Positions 1 to 9,298 are shown, numbered from the stretch's first letter. The stretch is 64,000 nucleotides of DNA from Mesorhizobium sp. Pch-S (GCF_004136315.1 NZ_CP029562.1:2981501-3045500); one strand, 5' to 3'. Made by a program: numbers and translations. The notes: generated by a model from the letters alone, not told the origin.

Positions 1-84
1 CTGGCTTCGACAGTCATCCCGTGTTCCCCTCGAAAAAGACAACGCCAAATTGAACACCGACCCGAACTGACCGCAATCGTTGCA

Positions 85-121
85 GGCGGGGTTCTTCACA
101 GGCTTCGCGAAGATCCCCGCC
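85..121 (-). terminator. Hairpin downstream of the SDR gene
   Basis: Bases 85-97 and 109-121 form 13-bp arms with one mismatch around an 11-base loop. The hairpin lies about 20 bases past the stop of the minus-strand SDR gene. No clear T run follows in that direction, so it may be a weak terminator or an mRNA-end stabiliser. Nothing else is recognised in bases 1-142. Confidence 0.4.
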
Positions 122-142
122 GCACGTCGACAGGACGCCAGC

Positions 143-916
143 CTACTTGGTGGTGTAGCCGCCATTGACCAGGATGGTCTGTCCGGTCATCCACCAGCCG
201 TCGGAGACCAGCATGCGGATCCATGGCACGATGTCCTGGATGTCGGTCAGGCCCGTCTTTGAGAAGTTCGACAATGCTGCAGCCGTCCTGTGGTAGGCGA
301 CCGCATCGGCCCCTTCGGCCGGATAGAAGAACGGGGTGTCCATCGGACCGGGGCCGATCGCGGTTACCGAGATGCCACGCTCGCCGAATTCCTTGGAGGC
401 TGCACGCGTGAAGTGCTCCACAGGTGCCTTGGTTCCGGCATAGCTGGAATAGAAGGGCGTGAAGGCGCCTAGCAGCGAGGTCACCAGGGTACAGATCTTG
501 CCATTGTCGTTGACGTTCCTGCCTGCCTCCTTGAGGAAGAAGAAGGCCGTCTTGGCGTTCACCGCGCTCATCTCGTCATATTCGGCTTCCGAAATCTCGA
601 CCATCGGCTTCTTCAGCACCTTGCCGACGGTGTTGATGGCGATGTCGGGGCGGCCGACCGCCGCGACAGTGTCCGCAAAGAGCTTTTCAATGGCGCCGGC
701 CGTGGTGAGGTCTGCCTGGAAGGCTACTGCCTTGGCGCCCGCAGCCGTTACCGCAGCGAGCGTGGCATCGGCGTCGGCCTTGGTGGCTGCGCTGTTGTAG
801 TGGATGGCGATCGCCCCGGCGCCATGGGCCGCGAGATCGCGGGCGATGAGTCCGCCGAGGTTCTTTGCGCCTCCGGCGATGAGAACGGTTTTTCCCTTGA
901 TGCTGTGATCGGTCAT
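143..916 (-). CDS. SDR family oxidoreductase
   Basis: A 257-residue cytosolic short-chain dehydrogenase/reductase that probably uses NAD(P)H on a carbonyl or alcohol; the substrate is unknown. An N-terminal Rossmann nucleotide site is seen as VLIAGGAKNLGG, the common NAG motif is altered to INTVGK, and the catalytic YxxxK is SSYAGTK. The C-terminal end has the usual GQTILVNGGY. The ATG at 916 is chosen because AAAGGAGG lies 6-8 bases upstream; an ATG at 973 in frame lacks this. The gene is transcribed away from a LysR regulator at 1031, which probably controls it. Confidence 0.88.
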   Translation of the reverse strand: MTDHSIKGKTVLIAGGAKNLGGLIARDLAAHGAGAIAIHYNSAATKADADATLAAVTAAGAKAVAFQADLTTAGAIEKLFADTVAAVGRPDIAINTVGKVLKKPMVEISEAEYDEMSAVNAKTAFFFLKEAGRNVNDNGKICTLVTSLLGAFTPFYSSYAGTKAPVEHFTRAASKEFGERGISVTAIGPGPMDTPFFYPAEGADAVAYHRTAAALSNFSKTGLTDIQDIVPWIRMLVSDGWWMTGQTILVNGGYTTK

Positions 917-985
917 GACGTGGCCTCCTTTGCTTTCCGTCACCACGCCATGTATCGTCTGAGAAATTCGCATAAAGCTGCCATT

Positions 986-1004
986 TCTGACATCACTTGT
1001 CAGA
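986..1004. promoter_or_regulatory. Probable LysR operator between SDR and lysR
   Basis: TCTGACA and TGTCAGA form a perfect 7-bp inverted repeat around TCACT, fitting the T-N11-A pattern of LysR-type binding sites. It sits in the 114-base divergent region, 27 bases before the regulator start and 70 bases before the SDR start. Binding by the neighbouring regulator is inferred. Confidence 0.5.
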
Positions 1005-1030
1005 GTTAGCTACCAAAGGAACGCCTGGAT

Positions 1031-1930
1031 TTGGATCGGATAGACCTGTTCCGCATCTTTGCGCGGGTCGTCGAATGCTCCAGTTTCACCCGCGCGGCGG
1101 CGACACTGGGACTGCCGCGCTCATCCGTTTCGGCGGCGGTCATCGAGCTCGAAGACCGTGTCGGCGCCAGATTGCTGCACCGGACGACACGACGCGTTTC
1201 GCCCACCCAGGATGGCACTGCCTTCTACGACCGCTGCCTGCGCGTGATCGCTGATGTCGAGGAAACGGAAACCCTGTTCAGACTAGCCGGAAAGGAACCG
1301 TCCGGCAGGCTGAAGGTCGACGTGCCAGGCCGTATCGGACGCCTGGTCATCGCCCCGGCTCTGCCCGGTTTCCTCGAAAGGTATCCTCAGATCGATATCG
1401 ACCTCGGTGTCACGGATCGTGCCGTCAACCTGATCGAGGACAGTGTCGATTGTGTCCTGCGGGTCGGTCCTCTGGCGGATTCGGGGCTTATCGCGCGTTC
1501 GATCGGGCAACTGCCTCTCATCAACGTCGCCAGTCCCGCCTATCTCGAACGCCATGGCGTGCCGATGGCACCGGGCGATCTGAAGGATCATCTGGCGGTC
1601 AATTATGCATCCCCTTCGAGTGGCCGTATCGACGATTGGGAATGGCTGGAGAATGGGGTCTTGCACTCTCTTCCGATGCGTGGCCGCGTGACCCCCAACA
1701 GCGCTGAAGCCTGCATTGCCTGCTGTCTTGCCGGGCTAGGGCTGATCCAGATTCCCGCCTATGATGTCCGCCCCCATCTTGAGGCCGGCGAACTCGTCGA
1801 GGTGTTGCCGGGCTTTCAAGCGGAGCCAATGGCCATGACGATCCTCTATCCAAGCAGGCAGCATCTGTCCCGCAGGTTGCACGTCTTTGCCGACTGGCTG
1901 GAGGAGTTGTTGCGGAATGCCGTCAGATAG
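1031..1930 (+). CDS. LysR family transcriptional regulator
   Basis: A 299-residue LTTR of the usual length. Residues about 1-60 form the winged helix-turn-helix (LFRIFARVVECSSFTRAAA, then RSSVSAAVIELEDRVGARLL), followed by a substrate-binding-like effector domain. It starts with TTG, placed at the conserved family N-terminus MDRIDLFRIF; AAAGGA lies upstream at a long spacing. It is divergent from the SDR gene and the perfect palindrome at 986-1004 lies between them, so control of the SDR gene and itself is likely. The effector is unknown. Confidence 0.87.
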   Translation: MDRIDLFRIFARVVECSSFTRAAATLGLPRSSVSAAVIELEDRVGARLLHRTTRRVSPTQDGTAFYDRCLRVIADVEETETLFRLAGKEPSGRLKVDVPGRIGRLVIAPALPGFLERYPQIDIDLGVTDRAVNLIEDSVDCVLRVGPLADSGLIARSIGQLPLINVASPAYLERHGVPMAPGDLKDHLAVNYASPSSGRIDDWEWLENGVLHSLPMRGRVTPNSAEACIACCLAGLGLIQIPAYDVRPHLEAGELVEVLPGFQAEPMAMTILYPSRQHLSRRLHVFADWLEELLRNAVR

Positions 1931-1983
1931 GCCCTTTCCAGGGCCTGTTGCGGACACGCCAGGTCCGTCTCTTCGACAGGGCA

Positions 1984-3081
1984 CTATTCGATCTTGCCAC
2001 GTGCTGCGACCAACTCGGCCCGGACATAGTTGTCGCCGCGGACGAGATGGACGTGGTTGACCATGTTGGAAACAACGCAGGCGTGGTTGGGAATGATGCG
2101 CAGTAAGTCGCCAACACCTGGCGCGTCACCGGACAGGCATTCGATCCGGCCATGTTCCTCGTTCAGGGAAACGATTGCGAAATCGGGGCGCTCGGGAATC
2201 ATGCCGTAGTGCTGCATGCCGAACAGATCGGAGGTTAAAACCTTGGTTCCGGCATCGATGATCGTGCGATTGGGTTCTGGGGAACTGATAACCGTTGCAA
2301 CAACCGTCAGCGCGCAATCAGTTGCGTCGCACGCGCCAGCTTCGATCAAGGAACGGTCGTTGTAGATGTAGCTGCCTGGCCTGTATTCGCTGACGCTGTC
2401 GTGTCGAGTCATCGCATAAAGGTCGGGTGTGCCGCCGCTGGAGACGGTATCGGATTTGAGCCCCGCAGCGTGCAACAGAGCGATTGCCTCTCCGAGCCAT
2501 CCCGCGGCTGAGTTGCCTTGTTTCGGAGCGGGATAAGTCATCAGGCCAGCGAAGCGTAGTCCGGGACAGGCAGCGACCTGGCGTGCCAGCGTGACGGCAG
2601 CCTGCGGGGTGAGCACCCCGCAGCGGCCCATTCCGGTATCGCACTCCACCAGCACATCCAGCACCGAAGAACTGTCGGCAAACTCAGCCGACAGGCCGGA
2701 AACGACTTCGATGCTGTCCGCCACGACGGTGATCCTGGCGCGCGAAGCCAGCTGCCGAAGCCGCCGAAGCTTTGCCTTGCCGACAATGTTGTAGCTGATC
2801 AGGATGTCTTCGATGCCTGCGTCGGCCATGATCTCGGCCTCGCCGAGTTTCTGGGCGGTGACGCCGACCGCGCCGGCCGCAAGCTGCGCGTGGGCGAGCA
2901 CCGGCAACTTGTGTGTCTTGATATGCGGGCGCACCGTAAAACCCAGCGCTGCACAGTGAGCCTGACAGCGCAGGATGTTTGCCTCGACAACATCGAGGTC
3001 GATCAACACCGCCGGCGTTTCCACCACGTCACGCCACTTGAGGGGGCCGGCCGCCGGCAAGTTCAAAGCTCCGGCTTCCAT
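1984..3081 (-). CDS. D-threonine aldolase / DSD1-like PLP enzyme
   Basis: A 365-residue PLP enzyme of fold type III (alanine-racemase-like barrel). The PLP lysine is likely K55 in RPHIKTHK, and the C-terminal IIPNHACVVSNM resembles the metal-binding His/Cys segment of D-threonine aldolases and D-serine dehydratases. These enzymes cleave or dehydrate beta-hydroxy D-amino acids. The ATG directly follows the TAG of the upstream tetR gene, so the two are probably translated from one mRNA with the ABC transporter genes. This suggests the imported compound yields, or contains, a hydroxy-amino acid. Exact substrate unknown. Confidence 0.78.
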   Translation of the reverse strand: MEAGALNLPAAGPLKWRDVVETPAVLIDLDVVEANILRCQAHCAALGFTVRPHIKTHKLPVLAHAQLAAGAVGVTAQKLGEAEIMADAGIEDILISYNIVGKAKLRRLRQLASRARITVVADSIEVVSGLSAEFADSSSVLDVLVECDTGMGRCGVLTPQAAVTLARQVAACPGLRFAGLMTYPAPKQGNSAAGWLGEAIALLHAAGLKSDTVSSGGTPDLYAMTRHDSVSEYRPGSYIYNDRSLIEAGACDATDCALTVVATVISSPEPNRTIIDAGTKVLTSDLFGMQHYGMIPERPDFAIVSLNEEHGRIECLSGDAPGVGDLLRIIPNHACVVSNMVNHVHLVRGDNYVRAELVAARGKIE

Positions 3082-3768
3082 CTAGCGATCTGCCGCGTCG
3101 ACATTGCGAAGATAACCAAGCACGACATCGATGATGTGCGCCAGGCGCAGATCTTCGGCGCCGTCAGCGAGCAGGTTCCGGTTGAACACGACACTGAGTG
3201 TCCAGCGGTTCGCCAGGAAAAAATATCCAAGGCCGACGATGGAGATATAGAGTTCAACAATATCCACATCCCGGCGGAAGATACCCTGCTCCTGTCCGCG
3301 GTCGATAAGTTCGCCGAGTCGGGTAGACAGCGGCGCGAACATGCTGCGCACGCTTTCCGATTTTTCCAGATGAACTGCTTTCATCAGGTTTTCGGAATTC
3401 ACCAGGACGATGAATTCCGGGTGGGTCGCGAAATAGTTGTAGGTATGGGCGATGAGCTGGCGGATGCCTTCCTCCGGCTCAAAAACGTCGAGCACGAGAG
3501 CTTCGTTCTGGGAACGAAGCTCCTGATAGATGTCCTCGAGGACTGCGACGAACAAGTCGTCCTTGGAATTGTAGTGATGGTAGAGAACGCCTTTGCTCAT
3601 TCCGGTAAGGGCGGCGATGCGATCGGTGCGCGCGCCGTCATAGCCGTGCTCGGCAAATTCCTGCCGGGCGGCTTCGATGATGGTGCGAATCGTCCGTTCA
3701 GGATCGCGCTTCCTGGTGCCCACGGATTTTGCCCTTGAATCAGTCTTTGTGTCCCGGATGTCTACCAT
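3082..3768 (-). CDS. TetR family transcriptional regulator
   Basis: A 228-residue repressor with an N-terminal helix-turn-helix at about residues 20-65 (AARQEFAEHGYDGARTDRIA, GVLYHHYNSKDDLF) and a ligand-binding helical domain. The ATG at 3768 lies inside the end of the ATPase gene (overlap 7 bases) with AGGAG just upstream; an in-frame start at 3882 would lie deep in that gene. As the fifth gene of a transporter unit it most likely responds to the transported compound or a breakdown product and binds the palindrome at 8012-8025. Confidence 0.87.
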   Translation of the reverse strand: MVDIRDTKTDSRAKSVGTRKRDPERTIRTIIEAARQEFAEHGYDGARTDRIAALTGMSKGVLYHHYNSKDDLFVAVLEDIYQELRSQNEALVLDVFEPEEGIRQLIAHTYNYFATHPEFIVLVNSENLMKAVHLEKSESVRSMFAPLSTRLGELIDRGQEQGIFRRDVDIVELYISIVGLGYFFLANRWTLSVVFNRNLLADGAEDLRLAHIIDVVLGYLRNVDAADR

Positions 3769-4835
3769 ATGATGCGCTCCTGCGACGACGCCGAGAACAG
3801 ATGCAGATGCGCCGGGTCGAATTTGAGGCCAACCTGCTCGCCTTGGTTCAGCCGGTGACGATTGAGCGTCTGCACCGTCCATTCGCAGTCGCCGACGGTG
3901 AGGATCACATTCGTCTCGCAGCCGGTATGTTCCACAAGCATGACCGTGCCTTTCAAAGGCGCCACATCCGTGGCGACGATCTCGATATGTTGCGGGCGCA
4001 CGCCGGCGATCACATCTTGTGCTGCGATGTCTGAAGTCCCGTTGAGGGGCAGGGGATAGATGCCGTCGTCGAACGTAATGTTCTTCGATCCGGCCGACAG
4101 CCGGCCTTTGGCGAAGTTGATTGTCGGAGACCCGAGGAACCCGGCAACGAACGTGTTTGCCGGCCGGTCGAAGAGTTCCAGGGGGGTGCCGATCTGCTCG
4201 ACCTTTCCCCTGTTCATGACCACGATGCGGTCGGCCATGGTCATGGCTTCGATCTGGTCATGCGTCACATAGATTGACGTCGCACCAAGCGACTTGTGCA
4301 ACTGGCGCAGCTCAATGCGCATGTGATGGCGCAGCTTGGCGTCAAGATTGCTCAGCGGCTCGTCGAACAGGAACGCGCGTGGTTCGCGCACCATGGCACG
4401 GCCCATCGCTACACGCTGGCGCTGGCCACCCGATAGCGCGCGTGGCTGACGATCGAGCAATGTTTCCAGATGCAGGGTGGACGCGACACGCGCGACCGAT
4501 CGTTCGATCTGCTCGGGCGACGAACCGCGTAGCTTGAGCGGGAAACCGATATTTTGCGCGGTCGTCATGTGCGGATAAAGCGCATAGGTCTGGAAGACCA
4601 TGGCAAGATCCCGCTTCTGTGGTCCAAGATGGTTCACCACCTCGCCATCGATGCGGATCATGCCGTCGGAAATCGGTTCCAGTCCGGCAATCATCCTGAG
4701 AAGGGTCGACTTTCCGCATCCGGAAGGCCCGACCAGAACGACGAACTCACGGTCGCCGATCGATATGTTGACATCGTCCAGGATATTCAGCGCGCCAAAC
4801 TGCTTGCTGACGCCGACAAGATCTATCGAAGCCAT
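3762..4835 (-). CDS. ABC transporter ATP-binding protein (MalK/UgpC type)
   Basis: A 357-residue ATPase of carbohydrate-uptake (CUT1) importers. Walker A GPSGCGKST is at 36-44, the signature LSGGQ at 134-138, Walker B FLFDEP ends at 160, followed by the D-loop SNLD and the H-switch VTHDQ. The C-terminal part is the MalK-type regulatory OB domain (TOBE). It lies 9 bases after the MalG-like permease gene. It powers import of the substrate bound by the protein at 6693-7934. MalK-type ATPases also serve non-sugar substrates, so the substrate cannot be read from this gene. Confidence 0.92.
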   Translation of the reverse strand: MASIDLVGVSKQFGALNILDDVNISIGDREFVVLVGPSGCGKSTLLRMIAGLEPISDGMIRIDGEVVNHLGPQKRDLAMVFQTYALYPHMTTAQNIGFPLKLRGSSPEQIERSVARVASTLHLETLLDRQPRALSGGQRQRVAMGRAMVREPRAFLFDEPLSNLDAKLRHHMRIELRQLHKSLGATSIYVTHDQIEAMTMADRIVVMNRGKVEQIGTPLELFDRPANTFVAGFLGSPTINFAKGRLSAGSKNITFDDGIYPLPLNGTSDIAAQDVIAGVRPQHIEIVATDVAPLKGTVMLVEHTGCETNVILTVGDCEWTVQTLNRHRLNQGEQVGLKFDPAHLHLFSASSQERIIW

Positions 4836-4844
4836 AGGGTCCTC

Positions 4845-5672
4845 CTACTTCACGCCGCCCAGCGACATTCCGCCGATGAGGTATCGCTGGATGCTGGCAA
4901 AGACGACAGCCACAGGCACGGACGCGATCAGCGTCGCTGCCATGATCAGATGCCATTCAATCTGGTAGAGCGTGCCCGTCAGGAACGCGATCTGAACCGG
5001 TGCGGTCTGCTGATTGACGTCACGCAACAGCGTCAAAGACATGGCGTACTCGTTCCATGAATTGACGAAGGTGAAGATCGCCGTCACGACAACACCGGGC
5101 AGGCACAGCGGCAGGAATATGCGGACAAACGCGCTGAAACGGCTGGCTCCGTCGATCCATGCGGCTTCTTCAAGATCCTTTGGGATCGTCGCAAAATAGC
5201 TTTTCAGCATCCACACGGCAAAGGCCATGAAGAAGGCGCTGTGCGCTATGATCACCGACATCAGACTGTTTATCAGGCCGAAATAGGCGAACATGCGGAA
5301 CAGGCCGATGATGAGCACGATCGGTGAGATCATCTGAGTGATAAGCAGGTAGTTGGTCAGGGCGCTGTTTCCCGGAACACGCATGCGCGTCAGCGCATAG
5401 GCGGCGGGGATAGCGACCGCGAGCGACAGCAGCGTCGCGCCGACGCTGATCGTGAGCGAATTCACCAGTGCCCGGCCAAAGTTGCGATCGACGAACAGTT
5501 CGACAAAATTGCCGAGATAGAACTCTCGCGGCAGCCAGCTGCGGTGGAACGTGAAGATCTCGTCCTTCTGTTTCAGCGCCGTCGACAGCATCGTCAGATA
5601 AGGGAACAGCACGACAATCAGAAAGGGCGACAGCGCCGCCCAGCAGAGCACGCTTTTCCTGGCCTTAGACAT
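4845..5672 (-). CDS. ABC transporter permease (MalG type)
   Basis: A 275-residue inner-membrane permease with about six hydrophobic segments, the first at residues 10-30. The cytoplasmic EAA loop that docks the ATPase is seen as LEEAAWIDGASRFSAFVRIFLP. It overlaps the upstream permease gene by 8 bases, so the two are translationally coupled. Family and context place it in a CUT1-like importer. Confidence 0.9.
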   Translation of the reverse strand: MSKARKSVLCWAALSPFLIVVLFPYLTMLSTALKQKDEIFTFHRSWLPREFYLGNFVELFVDRNFGRALVNSLTISVGATLLSLAVAIPAAYALTRMRVPGNSALTNYLLITQMISPIVLIIGLFRMFAYFGLINSLMSVIIAHSAFFMAFAVWMLKSYFATIPKDLEEAAWIDGASRFSAFVRIFLPLCLPGVVVTAIFTFVNSWNEYAMSLTLLRDVNQQTAPVQIAFLTGTLYQIEWHLIMAATLIASVPVAVVFASIQRYLIGGMSLGGVK

Positions 5673-6606
5673 CGTCTCGCGCCCCCCGCGCCTTGGTCAG
5701 GTAGAGATAGATGACCGCGAAGACCAACAGCATCGCGAACATGATCACCGAGCCTGCCGCCGCATTGCCCAATTTGCCGAAAGCGAAGGCCTGCTTGTAG
5801 ATGTAGGTGATCAGGATATCCGTGCGGTTCGAAGGGCCGCCATTGGTCATGATCCATATGATCGGGAATGAATTGAAGACATAGATCACGTTGAGGACGA
5901 TCGCGATCTGCATGAATGGCCAAAGCAGGGGCATGGTGATGTAGCGGAGGCTGTGGAGGGCGCGCGCGCCGTCCATCGCCGAAGCCTCGTAGAGAGTGTC
6001 CGGAATGGAGGTCAGCCCACCGAGCAGGATCGTCACCGTGAACGGGACCGATACGAGAATGCCGACCAGAATTTCCAAAGTGAATGCCATCCTGGCGTCG
6101 GCAAGCCAGGGATAGCCATCGAATGGCAGGCCAAGCGCGGACAGCGTCATGTTGAGCGTGCCGAAGTCGCCGTTGACGACGTAACGCCAGACCACGGCGG
6201 TCATCGCAAGCGAGATGGCCCATGGCAGCAGGACGATGGTGCGCGCTATCGTCCGCCCGTAGAACTCCTCGTTGAGGATCAGTGCGATCGGGATCGAAAC
6301 CAGCATCGTTCCGCCGACCACGGCAACTGTCCATATCAGCGTCTGCCAACAAGCCTGAACAAAAACCGGATCACTGAACGTCTTGATGAAGTTGCCGAAG
6401 CCGGTGAACTCCCTGACGACGCCGATGCGGCTGACATCAAAAACGGACATGCGGATGACGTCGAAGATCGGATAACCGATGACCGTGACGGACAGCAGCA
6501 GGCAGGGAGCCACCAGGATCAGGGCGAAGAGCGAATTGGATTGCGCAGCTCCGGATCGCCGGAGCCTGGCCATTCGAATTGGCGTGCTGCTGTCAATTGC
6601 CGACAT
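5665..6606 (-). CDS. ABC transporter permease (MalF type)
   Basis: A permease of about 313 residues that pairs with the product of the next gene. It has six hydrophobic segments and an EAA loop (LYEASAMDGARALHSLRYI). The start is uncertain: ATG 6606 gives MSAIDSS, a GTG at 6672 would add 22 residues, and an inner ATG (MARLRR) would remove 11; none has a strong ribosome site. It lies 86 bases after the binding-protein gene, a gap common where the binding protein is expressed more strongly. Confidence 0.88.
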   Translation of the reverse strand: MSAIDSSTPIRMARLRRSGAAQSNSLFALILVAPCLLLSVTVIGYPIFDVIRMSVFDVSRIGVVREFTGFGNFIKTFSDPVFVQACWQTLIWTVAVVGGTMLVSIPIALILNEEFYGRTIARTIVLLPWAISLAMTAVVWRYVVNGDFGTLNMTLSALGLPFDGYPWLADARMAFTLEILVGILVSVPFTVTILLGGLTSIPDTLYEASAMDGARALHSLRYITMPLLWPFMQIAIVLNVIYVFNSFPIIWIMTNGGPSNRTDILITYIYKQAFAFGKLGNAAAGSVIMFAMLLVFAVIYLYLTKARGARDDV

Positions 6607-6692
6607 GGGACTGAACCTGGGTCCTGAGGCGGCGACGCGGTGTTCCCGCGTCGCCTCTGAAGAATGAAGCACTGATGGAACGGCGCACGCCC

Positions 6693-7934
6693 CTATTTTT
6701 CGGCGAGCAAGGCGTTCATCTTTTCGGCCGCGGCCTGCAGGCCGGCTTCCGGTGTCGCTTCGCCTGCATAGATCTTCGCCAGTTCAGATTTCAGGCCATC
6801 GGCCATTTCTTCCCAGCGCGGGAACAGCGGTGCGAACTTCGCCACGGGCCCCATTTCGAGGAAGATGGCCATCTTCGGATTGCCGGTGAAGAACGGCTCG
6901 GTCGATTCCGACTTCAGCACCGGGACGAACCCTTCCAGCTTGCCGAATTCGAGGCGGTTTTCCTTGCTGAAGATGTACTCAAGGAACTTCATCGCCTGCG
7001 GTTTCACCTTCGACGTTTCGAGGATGGAGATCGTGTCGGTCACGCCATAGGTTGCCGAGGCGGTCGAGATCGGAATCTGGCTGATGCCGTAGTCGATGTC
7101 CTTGCCCTGCTCCGCCATCTGCGCGTTGAGCCATGGGCCAGACAGGACGATGCCGAGCTTGCCGGCGGCAAACAGGTTCTGCAGATCCTCGCGGCTGGAG
7201 CCGGTCACGCCGGGTTGGGTCGCCTTGGCCTCGATGAAGCGAAGATAGTTCCTGGTCGCCGCCACCGCTTCCGGTGAAGCAAAGCCGCTTTTGCCATCCG
7301 GACCGATGATGGCGCCGCCATGGGTCCAGAGCGTGTAGAACCAGTATCCCTCGGTATCGAGGTCCTTGCCCTGCATGCCCATGCCGTAGATGTCATCGCC
7401 AAGCGCATCGATTTTCTTGGCGGCTTCGAAAGCTTCATCCCAGGTCTTGGGCGGATTTGTTATGCCGGCTTTTTCAAGCAGCTTCTTGTTGTAGAACATG
7501 CCGCGCGCAGAGGCTGCGATCGGCAGACCCCAGGTGTGTCCATCCTGTTTCTGCAGGTCGAGATAGGTCGGCACGAAGGTATCGGCAAAGCCAGGTGACA
7601 TCAGGCTTTCGATCGGAGCCAGCGCGCCATCCTTGGCGAAACCGGCCATCCAGCGCGTTGCCATGTGCGAAATATCCGGCGCGGTTCCCGCTGAAATATC
7701 GCTTACCAGCTGCTGTTGCATTTCAGGCCAGGGCAGATGCTCAACCTTGACTTCGATGTCGGGGTTGGCGGCATTGAACTTTTCCGCCAGACCCTGAAAG
7801 AAAGGGCCGGTCTTGGTGCTGTATTCCGCAACACGCACCCGAACGACGTCTTTCGCCCATGTGCTTGTGGTCTGCAGCGCAGCCATTGCGACGGCAGAAC
7901 CAAATATCAATGCGCCTAGCAGTCTCTTGGCCAT
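6693..7934 (-). CDS. Extracellular solute-binding protein (family 1)
   Basis: A 413-residue periplasmic binding protein, first gene of the importer unit. A Sec signal peptide covers residues 1 to about 27 (AKRLLGALIFGSAVAMAAL, cut after STWA). The mature part has the type-1 fold signs of CUT1 binding proteins, for example YNKKLLEKAGI and PPKTWDE. GGGGAGG lies 6 bases before the ATG at 7934, which fixes the start against an in-frame ATG 45 bases upstream. It is divergent from the amidohydrolase gene across a TetR-type palindrome. The ligand is unknown. Confidence 0.9.
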   Translation of the reverse strand: MAKRLLGALIFGSAVAMAALQTTSTWAKDVVRVRVAEYSTKTGPFFQGLAEKFNAANPDIEVKVEHLPWPEMQQQLVSDISAGTAPDISHMATRWMAGFAKDGALAPIESLMSPGFADTFVPTYLDLQKQDGHTWGLPIAASARGMFYNKKLLEKAGITNPPKTWDEAFEAAKKIDALGDDIYGMGMQGKDLDTEGYWFYTLWTHGGAIIGPDGKSGFASPEAVAATRNYLRFIEAKATQPGVTGSSREDLQNLFAAGKLGIVLSGPWLNAQMAEQGKDIDYGISQIPISTASATYGVTDTISILETSKVKPQAMKFLEYIFSKENRLEFGKLEGFVPVLKSESTEPFFTGNPKMAIFLEMGPVAKFAPLFPRWEEMADGLKSELAKIYAGEATPEAGLQAAAEKMNALLAEK

Positions 7935-8009
7935 CAGAACCTCCCCGAATGCGCCATAAAATCCAGTGACGGCCGTCATGTGCTACGACAAATTCGCTTC
8001 TGTCAATAT

Positions 8010-8027
8010 TGACTGACTAGTCGGTAT
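8010..8027. promoter_or_regulatory. Probable TetR-family operator in the divergent promoter region
   Basis: ACTGACTAGTCGGT (8012-8025) is a 14-bp palindrome with a single mismatched pair, centred on CTAG, lying between the divergent solute-binding protein (start 7934) and amidohydrolase (start 8111) genes. Such sites are typical for TetR/AcrR repressors, and a tetR gene is in the adjoining unit. One site could repress both directions. Confidence 0.6.
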
Positions 8028-8110
8028 GTGATTTTTTACCCTTATGTTTGGTTCGCGGCGTCGCCGGCCTAAGGTCTTCACGCATTGAACCAACGCAGGG
8101 GAGTAGAGTC

Positions 8111-9283
8111 GTGACCATCGCACACCGTGTCATCTTGAAAGGCGGAAAGGTTCTCGCTTTTGGCGGAACCGAAGCCGCCATTTCGGACGTCTCGATAGAG
8201 GGAGGCCGGATCGGACCCGTCGGTGCCGTCGATCCAAGGCCGGGCGACACCGTCATCGACGTCTCGGGCGCGATTGTCTTGCCTGCACTGAGCGATATCC
8301 ATACCCATATCTATTGGGGCGCGACCTCGCTCGGAGTGAAACCCGAAATCGTTGCTCATCGCTCCGGCACGGGCGTTTTCGTCGACGCCGGCTCCGCGGG
8401 TGCTGGCAATTTTGTCGGCTTAAGAGCGTTTGTCTTCGATCCTTCGCCGTTCCACACCTACGCGTTTCTGAACGTCTCCTTTCCGGGAATATTCGGGTTT
8501 TCGAAGCGGGTCATGGTTGGCGAATGCTGCGACATCCGCCTGGCCGATCCCGATGCTTGCATCGATGCCGCCTTGGCGCATCCCGACAAGGTCGTCGGGA
8601 TCAAGGTTCGCGCGGGTCGAAAGGCGGCTGGAGACAATGGCGCAAGAGCGCTGGAGATCGCGCTGGACGTGGCGGAACGCGTCAAGCTTCCCGTGATGTG
8701 TCACGTGGACCTCGATCCGCCCTCCATCGACGACGTCCTGCGTGTCCTGCGCAAGGGTGACATCATCACCCATTGCTGCCGACCCGATCCAAATGCCGCA
8801 ACGGTCAACGGGCATGTCATCGAGTCGGCGTGGCAAGCGCGTGAGCGCGGTGTGCATTTCGATATCGGTCACGGCATGGGCGGCTTTTCATTCAAGGTCT
8901 GCCGGGAGATGCTTGCGGAAGGTTTCGTGCCTGATCTGATCAGCTCCGACATTCATACCTTGAGTGTCGACGGTCCCGCATTCGACCTGTTGACGACGAT
9001 CAACAAGCTGATCGCCCTCGGCGTGGACCCAACGACGGCTCTCGCCTGCGGCAGCGCCAACCCGACAACGGTCATCGGTCATCCCGAACTCGGCCGCATC
9101 GCCGTTGGTGACGAAGCCAACATCGCGGTTCTCAAATGGCGCGACGAGCCGTGGGTCTTCCATGACGCAAGCGGCGAAGCCCTGAGCGTGGAGCGCCGCC
9201 TCGTTTGCGAACGGCTGATCGTGAGGGGCCAGGAAATCACTCTCGAGGGCGAAAGCCAGCCTTTGCCGGGCCAATCCAGCTGA
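8111..9283 (+). CDS. Amidohydrolase/deacetylase family metallohydrolase
   Basis: A 390-residue TIM-barrel metallohydrolase with the metal motif DIHTHIYWG near residue 65, a candidate carboxylated lysine in VGIKVRAG, and further metal ligands in MCHVD, ITHCC and the late Asp in SSDIHT. It belongs to the EF_0837/AHA_3915-like group, some members of which remove acetyl groups from alpha-hydroxy acids; others were wrongly called dihydroorotases. The GTG at 8111 has GGGAG 8 bases upstream and is preferred to a GTG at 8048. First gene of the plus-strand catabolic unit, so it may open the pathway by deacylating the imported compound. Confidence 0.82.
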   Translation: MTIAHRVILKGGKVLAFGGTEAAISDVSIEGGRIGPVGAVDPRPGDTVIDVSGAIVLPALSDIHTHIYWGATSLGVKPEIVAHRSGTGVFVDAGSAGAGNFVGLRAFVFDPSPFHTYAFLNVSFPGIFGFSKRVMVGECCDIRLADPDACIDAALAHPDKVVGIKVRAGRKAAGDNGARALEIALDVAERVKLPVMCHVDLDPPSIDDVLRVLRKGDIITHCCRPDPNAATVNGHVIESAWQARERGVHFDIGHGMGGFSFKVCREMLAEGFVPDLISSDIHTLSVDGPAFDLLTTINKLIALGVDPTTALACGSANPTTVIGHPELGRIAVGDEANIAVLKWRDEPWVFHDASGEALSVERRLVCERLIVRGQEITLEGESQPLPGQSS

Positions 9284-9298
9284 TCGGACACATACCTC

